33,083 nucleotides of DNA, taken from positions 1 through 33,083 of the forward strand of contig JAJCZF010000011.1 in the NCBI GenBank assembly GCA_029262535.1, read 5' to 3'. Position numbers and translations under genes: made by a program. The notes under the pieces were generated by a model. That model had not been told where the DNA came from. It worked only from the letters and a program-made list of their open reading frames with translations, and searched no databases. The DNA comes from Deltaproteobacteria bacterium (GTDB lineage Bacteria > Desulfobacterota > GWC2-55-46 > JAJCZF01). Shown here piece by piece: positions 1 to 6,395 of this stretch (within the stretch, counting starts at the first letter, position 1; each line of letters opens with the position of its first letter).

Positions 1-110
1 CTCTCGCCTTCAGCCCCTTCAAGCGGGCCGTTCAAGAGGCAGACCCCCGCCGGGTTGCCGTGGTCGGGGTCTTCACTAAAGGCCGCGACTATCTGTACTA
101 TCATATCCAT
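1..110 (-). CDS. PhzF-family protein, N-terminal fragment
   Basis: Only the first 36 codons are inside the window; the gene runs off the left edge. The translation begins MDMIVQIVAAFSEDPDHGNP and continues AGVCLL, which matches the N-terminal beta strand and the G-N-P-A-G-V turn of the PhzF/YddE fold (isomerase- or epimerase-like enzymes related to phenazine biosynthesis PhzF). The catalytic Glu of the family lies further on and cannot be checked. Two in-frame ATGs (at 110 and 104) are possible starts; neither has a strong Shine-Dalgarno sequence. It lies 55 nt downstream of the DUF3047 gene on the same strand. The substrate is unknown, as for most PhzF-like proteins. Confidence 0.68.
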   Translation of the reverse strand, partial: MDMIVQIVAAFSEDPDHGNPAGVCLLNGPLEGAEGE

Positions 111-165
111 GATTTTCTAATGATATCAATTAAAAGAGTACTACGCAAGTGGCGCGGAGCTGGAT

Positions 166-894
166 CTACTCACCTGCCTGGAAGAATATATCATCGTACC
201 AGGCCGTTGCGCTCTCGCCGGTATTGTCGGTATCGGTCATTAAGGCTATACCAATTACACGAGGCGGCTCCTGGCCGAAAAGGTTTAGATAGTCTTCATA
301 TACGTTTCGAGATTCGTTAAACCACTGCCCGACATCGTCCGGGCCGCTCCTGATAGCTACCATCATTGCGCGTTCGGTATATGAGTTGGCAACGGCCTCT
401 CCGACCGGCAGCTTATTGGCCCAGATATAGTTAAGGGCGGTTCCGGGAGGTTCGGCGCGATAGACGGTCTTAAGTGCCTTATACTTCAACTTATCAAAGA
501 ATGTCGCCTTATGCGGTTTATAAGAGAAAGTAACATATACTCTCGCCGCATAGTCGTCACCCTCTTTACTTCTCGCATCTCCTGCCTGGAGTGTATTCGA
601 TACCTTCCAGCGCCAGTGCAGTATAGGAAAATCTTTAAGATTTATATCGACCTTTTTAAAGATAGCCGACGCTCCGCCCATTGAGACGGCCTTTACGGCC
701 TGCTCTTCTTCGTCAAGTCTATATGTCGTGCCGGTATGGATGCGCCTGAAGGCAAGCGGCTCCCAGCCGGCGGGAAGGCCGTCCGAAGCGGAACCGGATG
801 AAAAATCGTCGATAAAGAGTGTCGCGTTGCGTGATGAAATAGCTACCGCGAAGATAAAGGAAAAAAGAAGGGCTATGGCGACTCCGTATCTCAT
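166..894 (-). CDS. DUF3047 family exported protein
   Basis: 242 aa. An N-terminal hydrophobic segment (about residues 3-20) suggests a signal peptide or anchor. The body carries landmarks of DUF3047: F-x-x-F-S near residue 30, LPAGWEPL, a lysine/valine-rich strand, LHWRWKV near residue 90, DDYAARVYVTF near 113, LNYIWANKLP near 155 and IGIALMTDTDNTGESATAWYDD close to the C terminus. The family is common in Gram-negative bacteria, looks like a beta-sandwich and has no established function. The ATG at 894 has AGAGAGG six bases upstream (901-907). A TATAAT box lies at 917-912 on this strand. Family assignment is firm; the role is unknown. Confidence 0.85.
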   Translation of the reverse strand: MRYGVAIALLFSFIFAVAISSRNATLFIDDFSSGSASDGLPAGWEPLAFRRIHTGTTYRLDEEEQAVKAVSMGGASAIFKKVDINLKDFPILHWRWKVSNTLQAGDARSKEGDDYAARVYVTFSYKPHKATFFDKLKYKALKTVYRAEPPGTALNYIWANKLPVGEAVANSYTERAMMVAIRSGPDDVGQWFNESRNVYEDYLNLFGQEPPRVIGIALMTDTDNTGESATAWYDDIFFQAGE

Positions 895-906
895 AATAAA
901 CCTCTC

Positions 907-941
907 TTTATATTATAAGCCTCGATACCACAAACCTGCAA
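907..941 (-). promoter_or_regulatory. Possible promoter for the DUF3047 gene
   Basis: A perfect TATAAT lies at 917-912 on the minus strand, preceded after 18 bases by TTGCAG (941-936), a weak -35 box. Transcription would start near 905, about 11 bases before the ATG at 894. It sits at the very end of the upstream DUF420-like gene, so read-through is also possible. Confidence 0.35.
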
Positions 942-943
942 GC

Positions 944-1369
944 CTAACCGAGCAGGTAGAGATTCAGGATTCCGCCAATATGCGTCAAGAGCCAGAAGAT
1001 AATAGTAATAGTGCCAATAAGGGCGTGTTTACGGTTTAAAAATGAGCCTTCTTCACTTTCAATATCTTTACCCTTTGAAGAGAGACGCGACACCAAAAGG
1101 GCAGTAGCGACAAGAAGCGTCAGAAGCCCCACAAGGCCGTGCACGGCAAACCAGAGCACGAAGGGGCCGCTTAATTCCATATAGGCCTCTCTGGCCCTGC
1201 TCATAAAGAGGTAATTGATAACAAAAGCCCAGCCACCGGCTACGAGCAGACACATGACCCATTTATGAAGGGCCTCGGCCTCACGCCGCGCCGCAACCCA
1301 CGCCACGGGCAAGAGCACGATAGCGACAATGCCCCAGATAAGTGAGATTATATAAAAAGATGGATTCAT
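944..1369 (-). CDS. Small four-helix membrane protein, DUF420/cytochrome-b-like
   Basis: 141 aa. Four hydrophobic segments are visible, at about residues 5-25, 38-56, 70-94 and 113-139. Histidines sit near helix ends (about 36, 80, 114 and 129), which recalls DUF420 and small b-type cytochrome-like membrane proteins, but the family match is by pattern only. A loop before the last helix is charged (SSKGKDIESEEGSF). The start ATG at 1369 has no clear Shine-Dalgarno sequence. It lies 101 nt downstream of the RsbW-like gene and 49 nt upstream of the DUF3047 gene on the same strand. Heme binding is an inference and not demonstrated by a known motif. Confidence 0.6.
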   Translation of the reverse strand: MNPSFYIISLIWGIVAIVLLPVAWVAARREAEALHKWVMCLLVAGGWAFVINYLFMSRAREAYMELSGPFVLWFAVHGLVGLLTLLVATALLVSRLSSKGKDIESEEGSFLNRKHALIGTITIIFWLLTHIGGILNLYLLG

Positions 1370-1470
1370 TGAACTGAATAATATAATACTTTTGAGAGCG
1401 GATGTATAGGGGGAAAGAGAGATTTCACCTCTGCTGATTCACTAACCGGAGTTCTTTATAATAGGCCTGT

Positions 1471-1914
1471 CTAATTAAACCGTTTCTCCATTACCAGTAT
1501 ATTACCGCCACCTTCGAGACAGCAGCTATAGACTACCGAGTCCATTACGGTCTTCAGGATGTTCAGGCCGTAACCGCCCGGTGTCGGCGCGTTCGGGTCT
1601 TTTTCTTGACGACTATCTTCGAGATCAAAGTCCTTGCCGCACTCGCCGAAGTCGCGGAGGCGAATCGTCAGACTCTCATCCGTTACGGTAAAGTTTACCT
1701 CTATCGTCAGTTCGGGATCGGGGCCGCCGCAGCTATATTTTATGATATTCGCGCATGCCTCGTCGAGCGCGAGCACCACTCTCGTACCCTCGCCGCCCAG
1801 GGCGGCAAGACCATCAACAACAGAGGTAGCGACCTTACGAATCAACTTCAAGTGTTCAGGCGTGCTGGGAACGGTCAAGGTTACGATATTTTCTTTTTGT
1901 ATATCTTTAGACAT
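1471..1914 (-). CDS. RsbW/SpoIIAB-like anti-sigma serine kinase (HATPase_c_2)
   Basis: 147 aa, the usual length for stand-alone anti-sigma-factor kinases. The GHKL ATP-binding boxes are present: N-box LDEACANIIKYS (Glu52, Asn56), G1 box RDFG (87-90) and G2 box PGGYGLNIL (112-120). Proteins of this type bind a sigma factor or other partner and phosphorylate a STAS-domain antagonist on a Ser or Thr. A STAS protein is encoded 2.3 kb away in the divergent mla operon, so it is the obvious candidate partner; no sigma-factor gene is in the window. ATG at 1914; AGGAG lies about 12 bases upstream, which is long. Its promoter overlaps that of the mla operon. Confidence 0.85.
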   Translation of the reverse strand: MSKDIQKENIVTLTVPSTPEHLKLIRKVATSVVDGLAALGGEGTRVVLALDEACANIIKYSCGGPDPELTIEVNFTVTDESLTIRLRDFGECGKDFDLEDSRQEKDPNAPTPGGYGLNILKTVMDSVVYSCCLEGGGNILVMEKRFN

Positions 1915-1973
1915 TCAAAAATTCTTCTCCTGAAAGGTGTTACGCTATTGCCGTAAAAACAGGGCTACTATTA

Positions 1974-2002
1974 AAGATAACAGTTATGAAAAGTCTTGAC
2001 AA
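1974..2002 (-). promoter_or_regulatory. Sigma70-type promoter of the RsbW-like gene
   Basis: On the minus strand TTGTCA (2002-1997) is followed after exactly 17 bases by TATCTT (1979-1974). Predicted start of transcription is near 1967, giving a leader of about 53 nt. Its -35 box covers the same bases as the -35 box of the mla promoter on the other strand. Confidence 0.6.
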
Positions 2003-2024
2003 TCTAAATAATATGGACTACTTT
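1996..2024 (+). promoter_or_regulatory. Sigma70-type promoter of the mla operon
   Basis: A consensus TTGACA (1996-2001) is followed after 17 bases by TACTTT (2019-2024). Predicted start is near 2031, giving a leader of about 56 nt to the mlaF ATG at 2087. Five of its six -35 bases (1997-2001) are also in the -35 box of the divergent kinase promoter. Confidence 0.65.
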
Positions 2025-2086
2025 AGCAAGTGTTTTAAGGCAAACCTTCTTATCTATTATTTCAACAATTTACGGGTATCTCAACT

Positions 2087-2878
2087 ATGATAAAGGTCGA
2101 AAACCTTTACAACACCTTTGGGCATATCGAAACTGCCAAGAATATATACTGCCACTTCGAACAGAAGAAGGTAACATGCATTCTCGGCGGTAGCGGCTCG
2201 GGCAAATCCACGCTATTAAAGCAGATGGTAGGGCTCGGCAAGCCGACATCGGGCAAGATAATCTTCGACGGACAGGATATTACCACCCTCAACCGCAAAG
2301 ATATGTACAAGTTACGCAAGAAGATGGGCATGCTCTTCCAGGGTTCGGCCCTCTTTAACTCCTTAAATATCTATGAAAATGTCGCTTTTCCTTTGCGCGA
2401 GCATACCGACCTCTCCGACAATGTCATCAATACCATTATAAAGATCAAACTTGAGATGGTCGGTTTAAGGGGTGTCGAGCACCTCATGCCCTCACAGCTA
2501 TCGGGCGGCATGACCAAACGCGTCGGCCTTGCTCGCGCAATCGTCATGGACCCGAAGGTCGTCTTTTACGACGAACCTACCAGCGGGCTCGACCCGATCG
2601 CCGCCGGCGTTATTGACAAACTTATAAAAGACCTTAATCTAAAGCTCGGCGTTACTTCAATAGTAGTTTCACACGACGTGGACGCCGCCCTGAAGATCGC
2701 AGACAAGATCATCATACTCTTTTACGGCGACATCATCGCCGAAGGCACCCCAGAAGAGATCCGAAACAGCGACGACCCCAAGGTCATACAGTTCATTAAC
2801 GGCTCGCCGGACGGGCCCATACCATTTAAGATGACGGACAAGGACTTTATCGAAGATATCCTTGACGAGAAGATATAA
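2087..2878 (+). CDS. mlaF: Phospholipid ABC transporter ATP-binding protein MlaF
   Basis: 263 aa ABC ATPase. Walker A is GGSGSGKST (34-42), the signature is LSGGMTKRVGLARA (the GGMxKR form is typical of MlaF), and Walker B is VVFYDEPTSGLDP with the switch His in VVSHD. MlaF powers lipid movement between outer and inner membranes together with MlaE, MlaD, MlaB and MlaC. It is the first gene of mlaF-mlaE-mlaD-STAS-mlaA-mlaC. The ATG at 2087 has no good Shine-Dalgarno sequence, unusual here, but the family N terminus (IKVENLYNTFG) begins right after it. Its stop codon overlaps the mlaE ATG by one base. Confidence 0.95.
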   Translation: MIKVENLYNTFGHIETAKNIYCHFEQKKVTCILGGSGSGKSTLLKQMVGLGKPTSGKIIFDGQDITTLNRKDMYKLRKKMGMLFQGSALFNSLNIYENVAFPLREHTDLSDNVINTIIKIKLEMVGLRGVEHLMPSQLSGGMTKRVGLARAIVMDPKVVFYDEPTSGLDPIAAGVIDKLIKDLNLKLGVTSIVVSHDVDAALKIADKIIILFYGDIIAEGTPEEIRNSDDPKVIQFINGSPDGPIPFKMTDKDFIEDILDEKI

Positions 2879-3654
2879 TGGCTACAGGTAACCCAATAGC
2901 GGCCTTTGGAAGGGGCGGTCTAAATACCCTTTCCGGCATAGGTAGCGCGGGTATTTTTCTTATACACGCCATTACCCAGATATTTTCACGCCCTTTCAGG
3001 CTTCGCCGTTATATTCAGGAGATCGAGTTCCTCGGCGCTAAATCCTTTCTTATCGTATTCGTAACGGCTATCTTTACCGGCATGGTGCTTGCCCTACAGG
3101 GCTATTATACACTTAGCGGTTTTGGCGCCGAAGCCCTGCTTGGCGTCGCTGTCTCTCAATCTATCATAAGAGAGCTCGGCCCGGTCCTATGCGCCCTCAT
3201 GGTAGCCGGACGCGCCGGAAGCGCCACGGCCGCCGAGATCGGCATAATGAAGATAACAGATCAGGTCCCGGCCCTTGAGATGATGGCCATCGACCCGATA
3301 GCCTTCATTATAAGCCCCAAGGTCTTGGCCGGAATCATCTCGGTCCCAATACTGACCGGTTTTTTCGACCTCATCGGTATCGGCGGCGGTTACCTCGTCG
3401 GCGTAAACCTTTTAGGCGTGAACGAAGGAGCCTTTATCGGTAATATGGTCAGCACCGTCACGGCGCACGACATATGGGGCGGATTCTTAAAGAGCGTCTT
3501 TTTCGGCCTTATAATCGCCTGGGTAGCGACCTTCAAGGGTTATACGGCAAAGGCCACCACCGAGGGTGTTGCGGCAGCAACAACCAGCACCGTCGTGCTC
3601 AGCTCGGTCTTGATACTGGTCGTCGATTATATCTTGACTTCTATGCTTCTATAA
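2878..3654 (+). CDS. mlaE: Phospholipid ABC transporter permease MlaE
   Basis: 258 aa inner-membrane permease of the MlaE family. It starts with an amphipathic segment, then has about five or six hydrophobic stretches. Family landmarks include EIEFLGAKSF, a long conserved block around ELGPVLCALMVAGRAGSATAAEIG (in the middle third) and the KGYTAKATTEGV segment near the C terminus. The ATG overlaps the last base of the mlaF stop codon, so the two are translationally coupled. Together with MlaF, MlaD and a STAS protein it forms the inner-membrane complex that handles phospholipids delivered by MlaC. Confidence 0.95.
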   Translation: MATGNPIAAFGRGGLNTLSGIGSAGIFLIHAITQIFSRPFRLRRYIQEIEFLGAKSFLIVFVTAIFTGMVLALQGYYTLSGFGAEALLGVAVSQSIIRELGPVLCALMVAGRAGSATAAEIGIMKITDQVPALEMMAIDPIAFIISPKVLAGIISVPILTGFFDLIGIGGGYLVGVNLLGVNEGAFIGNMVSTVTAHDIWGGFLKSVFFGLIIAWVATFKGYTAKATTEGVAAATTSTVVLSSVLILVVDYILTSMLL

Positions 3655-3676
3655 CAGAAAATAAAGGGGAACTCTC

Positions 3677-4114
3677 ATGTACGGAAAAACGACTGAATTT
3701 ACAGTAGGCATCTTTATGGTAGTGGGCATTGCGGTGCTCATCTATCTATCGATATCACTAGGTGGCGTCACCATATTCGGGTCGAGCCGGTACAGTACCA
3801 CGGCGCATTTCGAATCGATAACCGGCCTTAAAAAGGGCGCAAGTGTTGAGATAGCCGGCGTAAATATCGGTAAGGTCGGCGGGATATCCCTTGAAGACGA
3901 CCTGGCCGTTGTAGACCTTCAGATAGACAATGAGATACAGCTCACCGACGACTCCATAGCTTCGATACGCACCAAGGGCATGATCGGTGAAAAGTTTATA
4001 AAGATCACACCCGGCGGCTCCGACGACTATCTGGCAGAGGGCGACGAACTCATGGAGACCGAATCGGCCATCAGCCTTGAAGAGCTTATCAGCAAATATA
4101 TCTTTGAAAAATAA
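3677..4114 (+). CDS. mlaD: Phospholipid transporter substrate-binding protein MlaD (MCE domain)
   Basis: 145 aa, close to the usual size of single-MCE MlaD proteins. One N-terminal transmembrane helix (about 9-30) is followed by the MCE domain (about 38-115) with ITGLKKGASVEIAGVNIGKV and the SIRTKGMIGEKFIKITPG strand pair. MlaD makes a hexameric ring on MlaFE in the periplasmic space and receives lipids. AAAGGGGA lies about seven bases before the ATG. It follows mlaE after 22 nt. A short C-terminal helix (ESAISLEELISKYIF) is in place of the longer tail of the enterobacterial protein. Confidence 0.93.
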   Translation: MYGKTTEFTVGIFMVVGIAVLIYLSISLGGVTIFGSSRYSTTAHFESITGLKKGASVEIAGVNIGKVGGISLEDDLAVVDLQIDNEIQLTDDSIASIRTKGMIGEKFIKITPGGSDDYLAEGDELMETESAISLEELISKYIFEK

Positions 4115-4198
4115 GAACGCACCTAACTAAAGGAAGGTAGACCGTGCTCACGCCGGGTCTTATTACAGGCTCAGGGTTAGCACTGTACAATTAAACGA

Positions 4199-4543
4199 AT
4201 GAATATTGAGATTAGAGATACAAACGCAGACGTAGCGTTACTGAGCCTCTCCGGTGAACTGGATATGTCCACCTCCACCAGGGTACGCGACGCGCTTACG
4301 CCCATCTACAAAAAGAATGTAAAGGGCATAGTCGTCGACCTCGCCGGTGTTACATATATGGACAGCTCCGGTATCGCCACCATGATAGAGGGCTTGCAGT
4401 GGTCCAAGAGCGGTTCGAGGCGTTTTGTCGTCGCGGGCCTTTGTGACGCGGTAATGGACGTATTCGTCCTTACCAACCTTAAAGATGTCTTCGAGTTTGC
4501 AACCGACGCCGAGAGCGCCGTTAACGATATTGCCGGTTCTTAA
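4199..4543 (+). CDS. STAS-domain protein (anti-sigma antagonist / MlaB-like)
   Basis: 114 aa, a single STAS domain. The conserved phosphorylation loop is TYMDSSGIATMIEGL, with D-S-S-G at 55-58 as in SpoIIAA/RsbV, so a phosphorylatable serine is present. Its place inside the mla operon, between mlaD and mlaA, suggests it is the MlaB subunit that binds MlaF. Its sequence is equally like an anti-anti-sigma factor, and an RsbW-like kinase is encoded divergently at the operon head. It is 84 nt from mlaD and has no clear Shine-Dalgarno sequence. Domain call firm; MlaB role likely; control by the kinase is inference. Confidence 0.88.
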   Translation: MNIEIRDTNADVALLSLSGELDMSTSTRVRDALTPIYKKNVKGIVVDLAGVTYMDSSGIATMIEGLQWSKSGSRRFVVAGLCDAVMDVFVLTNLKDVFEFATDAESAVNDIAGS

Positions 4544-4612
4544 GCCTTGGCGCAAGTTTGCCCCTGTCTATAAGAACCCCCCTGCCCTAACCTTATAAGA
4601 ACAGGACAACCA

Positions 4613-5428
4613 ATGCGCCTACTTACTCTTCTTCTTGCACTCAGCTTCTTTGCGATTACACTACTTGCCGCGCCGCCGTCCAGGGCCGCAGACTCTACCG
4701 AATATAGTTTAAGTACAAATCACATACTGCTGGCCGCGACCGACGTAGGTGACGACGACAGCGACGACGATTATGATGACGATTACTACGAAGACGACGA
4801 ATTCGATACTCCTATCAAGGATATCGCAGACCCGCTCGAAGGCTTTAACAGGGCCATGTATAAGTTTAACGACGTAGTATTTCATAGTGTAATAAAACCG
4901 ACGGCAATCGGATACGCCAAGATAGTGCCTGAACCGGCCAGACGCGGCGTCAACCGCTTTATGCTCAACCTTACCACCCCGATTCGTTTTGTAAATTCAG
5001 TCTTACAGCTAAAGATTAAACGCGCCGGCACGGAGTTATTTCGCTTCGGCTGTAATACGACCGTCGGCATCCTCGGCATATTCGACCCGGCCTTCCAGCA
5101 CTTCGGCGTAACGCTCAAAAAAGAAGATACGGGACAGACACTCGGCGTATACGGCTTTGGCCCCGGCATATATATACACTGGCCGATAATCGGCCCATCA
5201 AGCATCCGTAATACCGTCGGCCTCGTAGGGGATTTCTTTCTCGACCCGCGCAGTTACCTCTTTCCGCACGCCGAGGGAGCCTCGACCGGCATACAGGCCT
5301 ACGACAGGGTCAATGAACTATCTCTCGACCCGGAGTTCCTCGACGAACTGCTCGCGGACGCGACAGACCCGTACGAACATCTCAGGGACACATGGCACAG
5401 ATACAGAGAGAACAAAGTAGCGAACTAA
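4613..5428 (+). CDS. mlaA: MlaA/VacJ-family outer-membrane lipid-asymmetry protein
   Basis: 271 aa. A signal peptide (1-25, ending SRA-AD) precedes an unusual acidic linker (about 44-64, almost only Asp, Glu and Tyr), then the MlaA domain: DPLEGFNRAMYKFND (73-87), PEPARRGVNRF, TPIRFVNSVLQ, FGCNTTVGILGIFDP, TLGVYGFGPGIYI and LDPRSYL. MlaA takes misplaced phospholipids from the outer leaflet and passes them to MlaC. The usual lipobox cysteine is missing: there is no Cys near the signal-peptide end, so the protein looks like a type I signal peptidase substrate instead of a lipoprotein. ATG at 4613 follows the STAS gene by 69 nt. Confidence 0.92.
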   Translation: MRLLTLLLALSFFAITLLAAPPSRAADSTEYSLSTNHILLAATDVGDDDSDDDYDDDYYEDDEFDTPIKDIADPLEGFNRAMYKFNDVVFHSVIKPTAIGYAKIVPEPARRGVNRFMLNLTTPIRFVNSVLQLKIKRAGTELFRFGCNTTVGILGIFDPAFQHFGVTLKKEDTGQTLGVYGFGPGIYIHWPIIGPSSIRNTVGLVGDFFLDPRSYLFPHAEGASTGIQAYDRVNELSLDPEFLDELLADATDPYEHLRDTWHRYRENKVAN

Positions 5429-5446
5429 TAGAACCAAGGCAAAAAA

Positions 5447-5482
5447 AGATATAGAATGACATAGAGAATGAGATAGAGAATA
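5447..5482 (+). repeat. Three tandem 12-base units between mlaA and mlaC
   Basis: The units AGATATAGAATG, ACATAGAGAATG and AGATAGAGAATA run head to tail directly upstream of the mlaC ribosome binding site. They are purine-rich and unstructured, and probably arose by slippage. Confidence 0.6.
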
Positions 5483-5498
5483 ACAAGGGAGAGATTTC

Positions 5499-6095
5499 AT
5501 GAGACATATTAAAAAGTTTTCGGCCCTTCTGGCCGTATTCATACTGCTCGTAACGGCCCATACGGCCATAGCCGGAGAGGCAACGACCGCGCTCAAGTCC
5601 ACGCTCGACGAGGCCATAACGCTCTTGACCAATCCGGACCTTAAGGCCGAATCGAAGCTCGAAGCCCGCCGTGTAAAACTCAGAGAGATTTTCCGTGGAC
5701 GTTTCGACTACCGCGAGATGGGCAAGCGCAGCCTCGGCAAGCACTGGAAAAAGATCAACGCCGCAGAACGCGACGAGTTCAGCGACCTCTTCGCCAGGCT
5801 GATAGAGGCCCGCTATATCACAAAGATCGAGGCCTATACCGACGAAAAGATAAACTACGGAGGCGAACGCGCCGTAAAGAATAAGGTGCAGGTCAATACA
5901 GACCTGATAACCAAACAGGGCACAGAGATACCCATTAACTACAAACTCCTCAAGAACAAGGCCGGTAAATGGGTAATCTACGACGTAGTAATAGAAGGCA
6001 TCGGGCTGGTCAGAAACTACCGCACAAACTTTGGCAAGTTTCTATCGAGAAAATCCTTCGCCGACCTGGTCGCCGACCTTAAAAGCAAGGTATAA
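5499..6095 (+). CDS. mlaC: Periplasmic phospholipid-binding protein MlaC
   Basis: 198 aa. A signal peptide (1-25, ending AIA-GE) is followed by the MlaC/Ttg2D fold: LREIFRGRFDYREMGKRSLG (about 66-85), FSDLFARLIEARYITKIEAYT, strands ending INYKLLKNKAGKWVIYDVVIEGIGLVRNYR, and KSFADLVADLKSK at the end. It ferries phospholipid across the periplasm between MlaA and MlaFEDB. AAGGGAGA lies about six bases before the ATG. Last gene of the mla operon; a strong hairpin terminator follows 37 nt after the stop. Confidence 0.94.
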   Translation: MRHIKKFSALLAVFILLVTAHTAIAGEATTALKSTLDEAITLLTNPDLKAESKLEARRVKLREIFRGRFDYREMGKRSLGKHWKKINAAERDEFSDLFARLIEARYITKIEAYTDEKINYGGERAVKNKVQVNTDLITKQGTEIPINYKLLKNKAGKWVIYDVVIEGIGLVRNYRTNFGKFLSRKSFADLVADLKSKV

Positions 6096-6131
6096 GTCAG
6101 ATAACAGCTGGACAGTCCATTAGAAAATAAT

Positions 6132-6173
6132 AAAGGGGAGAGATCAAGTTGCATAGATCTCTCCCCTTTTCTT
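6132..6173 (+). terminator. Rho-independent terminator of the mla operon
   Basis: A perfect 14-bp stem, AAAGGGGAGAGATC (6132-6145) and GATCTCTCCCCTTT (6156-6169), with a 10-base loop, is followed by T-rich sequence. Confidence 0.9.
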
Positions 6174-6293
6174 TTTCAACATTAAAGAAATTTTCCGCGT
6201 GAGGAAGAGCTATTTAGGCTTAAAAAGTTATAAGGGTCTCCACGCGTTTTATTTTCCTTAATAGGGCCGGTCTGCCAATAGCTCCAAGAACCC

Positions 6294-6322
6294 TTGACAT
6301 CCTCCACCGTTTCCTGTACCAT
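6294..6322 (+). promoter_or_regulatory. Sigma70-type promoter of the aconitase gene
   Basis: TTGACA (6294-6299), a 17-base spacer and TACCAT (6317-6322). Predicted start near 6329, leaving a leader of about 67 nt before the GTG start at 6396. Confidence 0.65.
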
Positions 6323-6395
6323 TCTCGTCTACTTAACAGAGCTAACTGAGATATGGCAGATAAATATTCTTATCACCCTATTAGGAGGAATCACA

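Noticed and set aside
60-320. 86-codon plus-strand frame at the left edge
   Set aside because: It overlaps the PhzF start and the end of the DUF3047 gene on the other strand; composition (Arg- and Tyr-rich) is not protein-like.
6294-6395. Upstream extension of aconitase from a TTG
   Set aside because: The TTG is part of the -35 box; the GTG at 6396 has an AGGAGG at the right distance.
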